A program made the translations under genes and the position numbers. A stretch of DNA of 64,000 bases from Malurus cyaneus samueli (lineage: Eukaryota > Chordata > Aves > Passeriformes > Maluridae): NCBI GenBank assembly GCA_009741485.1, contig CM019214.1, forward strand, positions 21,040,267 through 21,104,266, given 5' to 3'. Below are positions 49,466 through 61,482 of this stretch, piece after piece. Each line of letters opens with the position of its first letter. Position 1 is the first letter of the stretch. The notes beneath the pieces were generated by a model, which saw only the letters and a list, made by a program, of their open reading frames with translations, made no database searches and was not told the DNA's origin.

Positions 49466-52400
49466 TTGATGTCAGCGTGGTCCGTGCATCACAGGATGGC
49501 CTGAAAGGAGGATACCCATTAAAGTAGTTCATTATCCTACAGAGGGGTTAGTATTTTTTATTGCGTTGTCAAGCGGTTGTAACATACTTGTTTTACAGTT
49601 TCAGTGGCTAAAGAGGCAGTTTAGATCAAGCCAATTCATAGTGAAAGGCTTTTGTTTTTCTTTTTTGTGTGTTTTCTTGGCAAGATTTCCTTTTCAACGT
49701 AAAACTGCTGACAGAATGCACACTGCCAAACAATTGTGATTACATTTTAATTAGCTAGAGTGAAATAAGAAGGGAATTACTCAGTTAGGACTTGATAACT
49801 AGCTGTTTTTTTTTTATAATCAGTTGAATATCTCAGAGTTTTAACCCCAACCTGCTAAAGCACGTGGTAATTAATCTAAATTACTAGGGATTAAACTCCT
49901 GCTAGACATGAAACAACTGTAATGTTTGGAAGATAAAGTGCTCAGGTTTATAAAAGTTAAGCTCTCCATTGTTTTATAATGAGGAAAGGAAGAGAGTTTT
50001 AAAGTACATCCAGCATCCAATGTTCTTACAGGAGACTGATAAGACATAGTGGACTGTTGGATGTGTAGGTTTGGGCCAGATTATCCCATGTGGGCTAAAG
50101 GGTACAATGTTCCTTCCATTCCTTTCTCTTCTCCCTCCTTCTACTATTCCTCTTCCCTTTTCATCTCAACTGGTAGCAATTTCTGGAGTTCTTTTCATTT
50201 CAGAGGTGCCCACTTATCTTGTAATCTGATTCAACCTTTGAAGCAAACTAAATGCTAGCTCTTCCCAGTCAGAGCAGGAAGGAACTGTAGTGTTTCCCAG
50301 TAAGGCAAGAATTGAAAGAAGACTGACCCACTCATTCCTCAGCCCTGATGTAGATACAGCCTCAGTGGTGGCAGTTAGGGAGACAGCAGTTGGATGCTTT
50401 GCAAGAGATGACATCCCCAAAACTTCAGAGAGACTTCATTTCACATAAATTATGCTACTAAAATCATATTACTAACAACTTTTAAAGAGAATGAAGTAGT
50501 ATGAATGGGAATTCTGGGTAGAGTTCTATAACTTCTGGCTCTTGTGTGAATAGCAACTACTATTTTTCCAACATCCAAAATATTCACAAGAGATTTTAAT
50601 TGATTTCCCTGCTCACAGAGAATTTTCACCTATTTTTCTTCACTGTCCATATTTTTGAAAGGTTCAAGAGAGGTATTCTTTTTTAAAAAAAACCTGTTTG
50701 CTAATTTACACTTGGAAAGTACTTCTAAACGTATTTTAAAGGTACACTGTCAGTAGAGAATTTCTTGAACTGAAGCTTAGGTTAAATAATATACTTTTTT
50801 TTCCCATGCAGACTATTGATATGGGCTAGAAGAAGAACTGGTCACCGAAATCGAAAATCTTTGTTCTTCAGAATACTTGTTGCACAGGCACAGATGCCTG
50901 CTTTTTCCTCTAAGATCCCCATGGCCAGGGGACTTTTCCAGTTGTAGCATTGGCAAGTTCCATGTAGAGGTTATACCAAAGAATATGTGAGGTCATTATG
51001 AGGGTAATGCCCCACATGGATCTTACACCCAAGGAAATACTTATGTTTTATATCTGTGGCCTATCTGTAGGCCGTGAACTTTCACAGAGAGCTTTCTAGC
51101 ACAAAATCTTTTTATTCTAAGTAATCAAATAAAAAAAAAGTAAGCTAAAGGATCGTAGTGGATTCTTCTTCTGTGTAACAACTTATTGATTACATACTCA
51201 TCCACACTGGAGAATTACGTTTCATGTCTAAATGAAGGGACTTCAACATACCTCTCGTGTCTTACTGGAATGCGTTTGATAGTGAGCTTTAGCTTGCTCT
51301 AAAATTTTGCAGAGGAGAGAAAGTATTTTTATCCCAACTGTGTAAGTTAAGCCCCTGGACAGCACTGAATAAAGCATTTATTGACCTGCGACCAGAAGGA
51401 GTAAGGGCAAAGAGAACTCATCTCTCTAGCCTTATGTTCAGAGTACTTACTTTTAGCTATTTTGGGTGTTGAGAATGGGGTTTTACAATGACTGTTGCAC
51501 AATGTGTGAGGGAGTGATTGGAGCATTCACTGAACCTGTCCATCTCTTGGGTCACTGCCTTGATAAAGCAGAGTAGAGTTCCTTGTGTTGGGCTTTGTTT
51601 TCTAACAAAATTCTTTCTAAAACACCTGAACAGGGGAGAATGGCAAAAGTGTTCTTCCAGTAAGCAAGAACATGACCATGAAATGGCCTTTTAGGAGGAG
51701 AAGGTAAAGATTTGAACCTTATTGTCCTGTATCATAAACAGTGTTGTGTGCATTTGTCTGTTATCTAGAAGAGTGTGCCTGAGTGTTAGTATGGTGCCCT
51801 TCTAAGATGGGAAGGATGATTCCTCCTCTGGTTTGGAATTAGAGGAAGGACTCTGGCTCCACAAGAAACACCATGTGAATCCTGTGTGGAAAAAGTCGTA
51901 CTATTTTAGTGACAGAGGTTGTAAAGTGATGTTATTGGATAGATTCTTTCCCTCAACATTTTCTTATTAAGGTAATTCCTATCTTGATGTTTTAATTGAT
52001 GTTCAGCAGGAAAGTACAAATTCTAAATGGATGTGTTCAAAGTTTATTTGTGAATCTAGTTTTGTAGTAACTTAGTTCAGTAGGTAAAACCCTCATGAAG
52101 ATGAGGTCAGGTACTGCACAAGTTTTTGTTTTCTTGAAAAGGGTATAGATATAAACAGGGATCACATATAGCTAGCTGGACAAGAGGTTTGAATACTCAG
52201 ATTAGTTTCACTAGGGCTTTTCTGCATTACCTGCCTGATTTAGTGGAGAATAAATTCCTTGCTTTGCTGTCTGTGGGTGTAGCCTTTCCCATTTGTGATA
52301 TTAGTTGTGGATGGACGCCGGAGGAGCAGGCATGGCAGTGACCTTTAGTGTTTTATTTTCAAGTTGAGTGAAAAATCTCTTTGGATTTTAATCTCTACTG

Positions 52401-52734
52401 TCAGCCATCTGAGCTGTGTTTTAAAACTGGCAAGATTAAAATTTTCTTTGTGAAAAAGAGCTTGAGCATCAGTGTAACTGCTTTGGTTAAAGGTACAGCA
52501 TAAAAATGCTGTGGAGAGCAAACTGTTTACTTTGACCTGTGAACTTGTTGATCTTTTGTCTTAGTTGGCATCTGTTGCAGACCTCTCAAGTGTCTTCCTG
52601 CTTAATTTGTACAACTTGATAATTTAGTTAAGACAGCGGAGCAGTCAGTCTTGTTTACTGGGTTGAAGGCTGAGAGGGTGGTAGAACATGCCCTAAGAAT
52701 TTGGGGTAATGGCCATTAAAATTGTTCTTGTGGT

Positions 52735-53152
52735 GTGGAGTCACTGGAGAGGTCACAGCCACATGCTCACAGAGTGACAGTAGCTGAAGCTGAACAGCAC
52801 CTCCTGGCAGTTTGTTCTAGTGTTTAACAGTTAAAAAGGTGTTTTCTCGAGTTCAGATGAAGTTTCCCATGTTTCAAGTTTGGCCATCTCCCCTTGTCCT
52901 GTTGCTGGGCACCTCTGAGAAGAGTCTGGCTTCAGCTTCTTTACTCTCTCCTATCAGATACTTACAAACATTTATGAGAAACCCTTGAGGCTTTTCCACT
53001 TCAGGCTAAACACTCCCAGTTCTCTTCTTGTGTGAGAGGTACTGCAATCCCTTTTCTGGACTCCCTGTGCTAAGTCCATGTCCCACCATGTAATGGAGAA
53101 CCCAGTACTGGACCCAGTGCTCCAGATGTGGAGGAGTGACTAGAACAGAGAA
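52735..53152 (-). mobile_element. CR1 LINE fragment (non-coding 3' region)
   Basis: Reads as the reverse complement of the CR1 3' region. On the + strand the diagnostic order is: a 'cagtttgttctagtg' phrase, 'cccttgtcctgttgctgggcacc', 'gagaagagtctggct', 'cacttcaggctaaacactcccag', then 'cccagtactggacccagtgctccagatgtgg'-type wording. These phrases match the avian CR1 consensus as I recall it, with substitutions and small gaps. The outermost 3' tip, toward 52735, is badly decayed. The copy is truncated on both sides and lies within ANOS1 intron 1, antisense to the gene. Confidence 0.85.
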
Positions 53153-55662
53153 CGGGATTAGCTACATTTTAAAGATATAATGACTGCTAAATATTTTTAT
53201 TCACTTCTAAGATGATTTTCATGATCTAAATTTTCTCATACGAGTTCATACGTGGCCATTTCTGATTGTCAGTGCATTGAAACCAAAATGCTAATGCCAA
53301 GTCAGATCAAATTTTTTTCAATCCTTTTAGATATCAGTACATCTCACTATAGTTTTAAATTTTTTTAAGGGGGTAATCTTCAGTAGTGAATTGCATCTTA
53401 GAAAAACAATTTCTTTGTTCTCCAGGGGGAAGTCCAGATATGTGGAGATGTATACATGTCTGGTGATTTCTGCTTGAGAGATTGTTTAAACTCATTAAAA
53501 TGGGCACTCTTTAGAAAGATGCATGCAACAATGTGAATGACCTTGGTCACATGAGGGTTCTGTGTTCATACCTAAGCTGACTCATTTGAGAAGAGGATGA
53601 ATTATAGTTGAAAATTTTGATACAACATAGACATCCCTCAAGTGGTAAGCCAGTTTTGTGATATATGGAGGGAAATTAGAGGGAAATTTCCCCTTGTAAA
53701 TGTGATTTAGTGTAAATCTAATAGTGATATACTATGATTTAGTACTTAGGAATTAGTACTAAGCTAGATGAGCCAAGGGTAACTCAAAATTGTTTTTGAA
53801 AGTATGAAAAAATATTATTTTAAGCTAATAGAGCCATATGCTGCATAATGTTTAGTAGCTGTAAAAGGGAAGAGTAAGGCCTTAAAAGTTTGTTGTATTA
53901 AACAACTGAGAACTATATGGTGGTAAAAGGTTGTTTTTACTGTTGTGGAAGGACTGTTACCGGTCAGGACAACTGAAGTTTTTGAGGAAAAACAGGCAAT
54001 TCTTTTAAGTAAGTAATAAAAGGTTCTCAGATTTTATATCTGCAAGCAAATAGTGTGCAAGTGATTACCTCTAGATAAGCAGCACCAGATTTCACCTAAA
54101 AGTCAGGAAGCTAGTTGTCTACATGCCAGCACATCTGCCTTCAAATTGCCTGCGACTCTAGAGTGACTGCACCTGCAAAAATCTGCAGTGCATTCCGCCT
54201 GGGAAAGGGGTGGCCAGGCTGAAAGCCCAGGGTGCATGTGTCTCTCTATGCTCTGCTGTAGAGAAGCAGGAAATCATGAGGAAACCATTGATTGTAACTG
54301 TCTCAAATAATTCTGAAACTGTAAATTGTTTTTCATTAAATATTTTGAAAAGATACGTACTATTTTTGTAATGAGATGTAATAGATATGCAATGTGTTAT
54401 TCCCAAAATATTTCAGTTCCAATGGACAGACTGCCCAGACACTGAGTTTGCTTAGATCTCTTGGGACATGTTCACAACCTTTTCTAAATGTGAAGATGTG
54501 TGCCATCTGCTTTTGTTGCCATTTCAGTACTCATCTCCTTTCCAAAAATAGCCCTTGTGTTAAATAATTCTGACTTTCATCTGTCTGGTAAAGCACACTG
54601 CTGTAAATTTATTTCCACATACAAATTTTAGCATTTGTCATTACTTCATTTTCCTCAAAACTCATTAAAAGTCCCGATCATTCTCCTGTTTTTAGTGTTC
54701 ACAAGGCATATGATCTGGATAATTATTCTGGCATTTGTTGTGCTCTTATTGTTGAGATCTGCAGTCGTGAACAAGAGGTGCACGGATCTACCAGAATCTT
54801 AGGTAAAAACTGTGAAGATGAAAGGTTTGTTTTAAGTAACAGTGGCTAAATCCAGTGAAAACAGCTGCACTGCTCACCATATTGTGCAATTGAGCCACAC
54901 TTGGTTTTTGCTGTTGTAACCTGGTCTGTAATGAACCTCCCTGATTTCAGTGGGAGTTATATTAACTTTCAGTGAACAGACTCAAATCTCTTTGGCCTCA
55001 GTGATTGCTTGTGTGGGTGATATGAGTGCAGGGGTTTACACAGCCTGGTCATTGTTTTCTAGTTTTGATTACTCAGACTTGGGACCTTAAATTTGCTCAT
55101 TGCTTTCCTAAATTAGAATACTTGTCTGCTCTCAAGTGTAAATTTAAATGCAAATCAAATGAACAGTATGAAAATGTAAATGACTGGTGAACAACCGTAT
55201 TGAGCAATAAGAGTTGCCAGGATATTTTTCTCACATCTACTTGTGTATTAATATTACATATTAAGAAAAAAAATTCTTTATGCTTGTGTTCATAAAATTA
55301 AAATAGCTATTAATTTGGTAAATGTGCTTGTTACCAGGTGCAATAAATCCAACAGGAATGTTACTAATAGGTTTTGAGACAGACATTTTATGTATGGAAA
55401 ATATTGCCAAAGAATAGTTTTACTGTCACGGTCATGTTGGTGAGGGGGAGGAGATGCTGGTTTGAAAAGCAGTAGAAAACTTCCAAAAGAAAAAGTCAAT
55501 TCTAAAATGTAAATCCTTTTTCAATTGGAAGATACAGCCACTAAATACAGAGCAAAAGGTTTTTTAGATAAGCAGTGTTCATATTAGAAATGATATTAAA
55601 GCTTTATGTGTTGTCTGAATATGGGTTGTCTCTGTGATTAACTAGTGCTCTGAGATTTATTT

Positions 55663-55684
55663 AAACATGTTTTTAAACATGTTT
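55663..55684. promoter_or_regulatory. two AAACATGTTT palindromes, 2-bp spacer (p53-family-like)
   Basis: AAACATGTTT at 55663-55672 and again at 55675-55684. Each matches the p53-family half-site consensus RRRCWWGYYY, and the spacing lies within the accepted 0-13 bp. The AAA/TTT flanks are a low-affinity version of the site in the known family, and AT-rich DNA can give it by chance. No function is shown by the sequence alone. Confidence 0.3.
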
Positions 55685-58600
55685 GATTTAGTGAGTGTTG
55701 TATAAGAAAAAAACCCAATACATTACATTTTTGAGACAGCTTGAAAAGCAGACTGATTTTCCAGATGCTCATAATTTGTCATTTTGCAAAGAGCAGCTTC
55801 TTAAGACCGAGTGCTGAATATGTGTGTCTACAAATAGAGATTGTTATTCACAAGCTGGCCTATACCTCCACTGGCCATTCTCTGTGGATTTTTGCTCTCT
55901 GATTAGCTGGATTTGACTACATACCCAACTTTTGTAAACAGAAAAAGAAAACGTTGTAATTTACTGTCAATATTTTTAAGGATTGAAAATAGGATCCGTG
56001 ATTGAGTATCAGGAACATCCTACAGAAGACAGACACATCTGTATTGATATTTAGTACCTGATGCCTTGTGAATGTAAACCTCACACTAAAAAAGCACTTG
56101 CCTAGGAGTTTACACCAAGAATCTTCATTTTTTTAATCTTTCCCACAGCTGAGCCTTATATTTCAAAAACCTTTGAAGTCCATGAAAAGCCTTCTGTTGA
56201 TTTCAGCTGGATCAGGTCCATATATGAACACTAAGTCCATGCAGCCTTTATCAACAAAGTAGAGTGCTGGGAACTTGGTGTCCCAACTCCACTTGTATCC
56301 GTCTTTCAGTCTTTTAATGACCAAGGGGTCACAGGACACAAAGATGGAGAACTGGGGGTGTTGAAAGGTAAGTGGACCCTTTAGACTTGAAAGTAGAGCG
56401 CTGTTTCTTTTATCTCTGATTAGACAGAATCAGACATTCATTTCCACCCACTGAAAAGAGTATCAGATATTTCCAGATGTGGGGAGCAACCCCAGTCCAA
56501 AGTTTTAATCAAATTTCTGTTGTCTTCCGTGAACCATATTTTCACCAGTGTGTCTGTAGAATGTCAAAGAGATGTGACATGAAAATTACATAAATATGTA
56601 AGGCAGTAAAATACATTTTTACCAGATTACTCCAACCATGAGATTTTTTGCATCTTTAAGGTTAGTACATGTTTAACTCTGTTTTTCCTTTGTCTGCATG
56701 TTCCATTACACTCCTTTAAAAAAGGAGAGACTTGTCTCAAGCTTGCAAAGGACATAACTCCCATGGTCAGCAGCTGAGATTCCTGAGGAGGGCATGTCCC
56801 TGGAACTTGTAGGAGAAGAAAGAGGCAAGAAAAGAGAGGGTCTCTGAAGGGGGAAAGGTGCACCTAGGTGAACTCCAGCAGGCTCACAATACTGGAAGGA
56901 GAAATTATGTGGGAGTAGAGAGCACTGTAAAATTTTCTGTGATTCATTGAAATGAAGGCCTTATAGAAACAGAGAACAGATGTAATGGGTGTGCAGGAAG
57001 AGTTGTTTGTAGATGTTTCTTGTGAATATTTTCTATTTCTGTTCTTTCTCAGCTGCTTGAAGTTTTACTTGGCTTAAATACGTGATTTTTTTCTTGTTTC
57101 TAACATGGCAAAAACATTCTGAAACCCCTTTTGTCTTCATTGAAAAGGTCAGTTACTGGAAAAGCCTCTAAGAAAATTCACAACAAAGTTCTAGCTGACA
57201 TTATCTTTCAAGTGAGAACTTAGACAAACTCCTGCCACTGTAACTCCTCAAGTGGTCACAGCTGAAACTGCAAACCTGGCCAAGGTTTGGAAGCCTGGTT
57301 TTTCTGCCTGTGAGGGCTGCAGTCCAGCTTTCATGGATCCTGTAGTAAGATAATATGAGGGAAATGGGATGGCTTCAGAAATTGTGGCTGATGGTGAAGA
57401 TTGGATGAGAATAATGTACTCGTTTAGTCTAGTGCAAACATAGTTCAACCTTCTTAGCCATTCTTACGAGAATTTACAAGCATAGTTCTGTTTTTGTTTT
57501 TTTTAATGGATTACTCTTTAGGGAAATTATCTTCACAGTAATTTATATCTAAAAGAAAAAAGAAAAGCAATCACAGTTCATGTACATAATGTGATTTCTC
57601 ATCTAGTGATTTAGGCCATGAGCATAGGGCAATACATCATTTGTATTTAGCTGATCACACTTTTTAACTGCTAAAGACTGGAACATTCCAGTCAGGCCTC
57701 AGGGTGTTTTTTGGACCTAGACACTACAAATTCATTTTTTTGACTTTCGTGCTGTAAGACTTTGGGTTTCCTTTGAATTTAGCACATCGCTGAGCAGATA
57801 TGTGAAGCAACAAAAAGTGAGGAAGGGGTAATAACAATGTATTATGTCAATGTTGATGTCCTAATACAGTGACAATTTGTCATTTTTCCCCTCAGAATTT
57901 GTATCCCTCTATAGAAACTATTTCAACAGTGTGGTGCTTTTTCCCCCCTCTTTCGATGAGGTGATGGTTGTAGCTCCTGTGACCACGATGAAATCATGTT
58001 ACTGTGTAACTGCAACTAGGCAATAATGAATTGCACCATTATCTGCCCCCATTTTTGTTAGTTAGAAAGAGTATATGAAATGTTGACATTTAATTTTGTA
58101 TCTAACAATTTTGGGAAGGGAACTGGAATGAAAAGAGCTTAAGGCTTTCTTCTGTTTTGAGATTTCTTTCTATGCAACTGTGAACTGAGATCAAGAATTA
58201 GTCAAACATTGGTCAGTCTGGATATGCTGTAGGTGGAAGAAACATTTGGGATTAGACAAACTGACACAAAGAGGTAAAAATAATCCAATTAATGAAGAGT
58301 ATGTCACTTGGTATAGTACTTAGTAGCAGCTATGGGACATGTTTGTCAGAATAAATAAGGAAAGAACATGTAGATTTTTTGCAGCTAGGAGCTTATTGCT
58401 GGACTTTTTTCTCTGAGTTAAAAAGTTGAATAAACAATGGGAAAGACAGTAGACTTTTGCTGAATTTCATGGGTTTTCTATCCAGTGGATTCTCACTGAC
58501 CAAGTGGAGTAGGAATGCACACATGCTGCACATGCAACATATGAGTTCATCTTGTAAAATATTTAGTTTATTCATAGAATCACGTGTGTGTTTGAGCACT

Positions 58601-58704
58601 GGACAGCACTGAAGCTGAAATATTCAGTGACAATAAATGTGCAACAGCAAACAAGTTATTTCAAGTCTCATTCTGGTGTTCAAAACTGTCCTTTTCTTGA
58701 GGAG

Positions 58705-58719
58705 AAAAAAAAAAAAAAA
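58705..58719. repeat. poly-A tract (A15)
   Basis: Uninterrupted run of 15 A in ANOS1 intron 1. No retrocopy is recognised upstream of it. Confidence 0.9.
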
Positions 58720-61462
58720 GAGCAGGCATATGAACTAAACTTGAAATTTAAACTTAACCTCAGCTGTTTTCCAAATTGTAGAGAAGAATGAACATTTACA
58801 GCTTCCTAAAGGATATGCTGACTGCCTTTGTTTTGGAATAGAAAACATGACACTGTTAGTTTTAAAGACTGAAGAGCTTTACAACGTATTGTGGTGTAAG
58901 CTCACAGTGTTTTCTTTAGCTGGAGATCTTTCAGGCTTCTGACTGATACTTATTGATTCTTTCATTTGTGTAATTAATAGTTTAAGACAGGATTTTTCTG
59001 GAGCTTCCATTTCTGGCCTGAGTCTTATATCCCTACTTGATAGTAATTATCCAGTGGTTTCAATGGAAACAAGCTTAGACCAGTGAAAATACAGTAGAAA
59101 TATCTGTTTAGAGTTTATAGATTAAAACCAAGAAAGTTCTCAGTATGCTGTTTAAAGATTACTAACTTTAACTTGTTAAATACCATCTTCTTGTATCATG
59201 GATCTTTCTTTACAATTCAGAGGACAGAGCAAAACTGAATTGCTAGATGTAAAGCATCTTTAAATGTTTTTAGGAGAGAATATTTTATTTAACAAAGGAA
59301 GGTAGAAGCAATTATTGATGTAACCAGATAATAAGTACAATAAAGACAGTAGACAAATATTTTTTTTTAAAAGATGAAATATTGCCCAGTCACTGGTTGT
59401 AACTCCATGGATCTAGGTGCTCTTGGGGATTCCAAAGTATCTCTGTAAGTTTCAACAACAAATATGGCTTATTCTCTTAATAAAAGGAGCAGATGTGAAA
59501 TTTTTATGCCTTTGAGATGCTTGGTCATACCTGGTAGATCCATCTGGTATAGATCGAGCTTCAGTTAAGTTGTTCTCACCCATGAACTTCCCACTGAGAA
59601 AGTAAATCGAGCAGAGCTCCTCAGTTCAATGAAAAGAAACTTGAATATTATCAATCTACTTGTAGTACCAGAACCCCTTTCACTGGCTTTCTTTCTTAAT
59701 TGATTTACACAGGTGAGAAGGCTAGTAAAATAGAAGGAAACTTTAAAATTGGGACAGAATTCCTGGAGCGTATCACCAGCATCAGAGACTTTCCAAAGAT
59801 CGAGCAACTTAAATGTTTGTCAATTCTGCAAAAAAAAAAGATGATTTAAGAAAGAGAAACAAAATCCTAATATAAAATGCCTGCTGATAGTACAAGTTAT
59901 TGGACAACTGCAGTTGTCCACATTTTATGAGCTTAAGGATTTATATTACAATGGTTTTCTTTTGTGGCTGTTGATTTAGATTAAAGATATAAAAACAAAT
60001 TCTAAGCTTCAGAACCAGTGTGATCCTTGCAGTGGAATTCTGTGAAATTCCATATCCAATTGTTTACATTAACTGGAGGCTTTAAAATGCTGTGGCTAGG
60101 GTAGGGACTTAGGCTGTGCTTTGACATCTCTCATGTTACAATCCTTTCAATGACTTCAATGCAAATTAACCTGATTTAATTTTTAACTCTTTCACCTGGT
60201 GCCAGAAAGGTCTGAAGCATGATGGACCTGTCAGCAAATGATTGTTCTGCATAACAGCTATATCTCTGGTAACCAGATGTGTTAATGACAAGTGCTTCAA
60301 TCCTGCCTTGAAGAGAGATTTATTTTCCTTTCATTGTATGTCTTCATTAGCTAGTTACGAGACTGTGTTCTAAAAACCTGACATATGAAGTGCTTTCAAG
60401 TTTGTGGGAAATTTTATGTCAGTGTGATGAAGCAACTTAAATCTTTCACTGAAGATTGTCACTGTAGAAAGATCAAGTTAATGTCCCTATGTCTTGAATT
60501 GTATGAGTAGTTTTAGTATATTGTTCTCAATAGAAGTTAATGTTGATTTGTTCTCTCTCTTGTCTGTCCTTTCACAGCCTTAGGTTGCTTGCAGGGTGGT
60601 CCAGAACACTGGACTGCAGCAATTGTCCATGGATAATACATGTCACATAGCATACATTTCTTAAACTGGAAAAAAGCTCCTGGGAAAACTGGAAGAAGCT
60701 ATTGTAACTTGCATTAAAAAGCAGGTTCTCTAAGGAATAGACTGTGAGTGTTGCAGGGCCAAAGAGTCCCAGCTAGGATCAGGTTAGCAGGTGTGTCAAA
60801 TTTCAAGTGGAAGGGCAAGACTCACCTTCCATGTGCTCCTTCACTTGATGCCTGTTTTTCGTCCGTTGTCAACATAATGCCATTGCAGCTTCTGCTGTTG
60901 TGGGAGCTATCACCATTCCTTAAAATAGGATAGGAATGAAAATATGGGCTGCACACAAACACCAGCATGGTTTGCAGGTCTGGGAGCTGGGGAAAGACAG
61001 CAGCACTGACTGGTCTGGAGAGGGGTGTTGTGACTTGCTTGGCTTGCATGATCCAGTTAGGAGAAGGACATTCTCCTGATGTGAGGTGCTGTGATTCTCC
61101 AGGGTTGCAATGTGTGGTGTCTGAGCTGATGCAGCTGGCATCCTCTAGGCTTTATGACAGGGTCAATTTGGCAGCCCTGGGTGTGCAGAAGGGAGACCTG
61201 GGTTGGGAAGGGACAGGCCAAGGACGAAAACAATAGGAGCAATGGAGAGAAACATTAACCCGCTTGATACGATTTTTGTTGGGTTGTGTTTTAGATAAAA
61301 TAATAAATTTGTGGGCTTATTAAACTGCACCCATTACATCTTTCCTGTCTCTCTGCAGCATCTACAATGAAGGCAGATGTATGGAAAGATTAATAATTAA
61401 AATGTGTCTGGAAAAGAAGACTTCTTTCTGAAATGCTTGCTTTACAATTGTGGTAAAAGGAC

Positions 61463-61482
61463 TTTTTTTTTTTTTTTTTTTT
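61463..61482. repeat. poly-T tract (T20)
   Basis: Uninterrupted run of 20 T in ANOS1 intron 1. Likely length-variable. Confidence 0.95.

Noticed and set aside
56163..56370. Minus-strand open stretch ending at 56163 with protein-like composition and an acceptor-like CCCCCAG upstream
   Set aside because: No Met start, no family I recognise. The wording at 56176-56222 resembles a common decayed sauropsid repeat on the + strand (gacttcagtgg...ggatcagg type). About 70 open codons is not unusual by chance.
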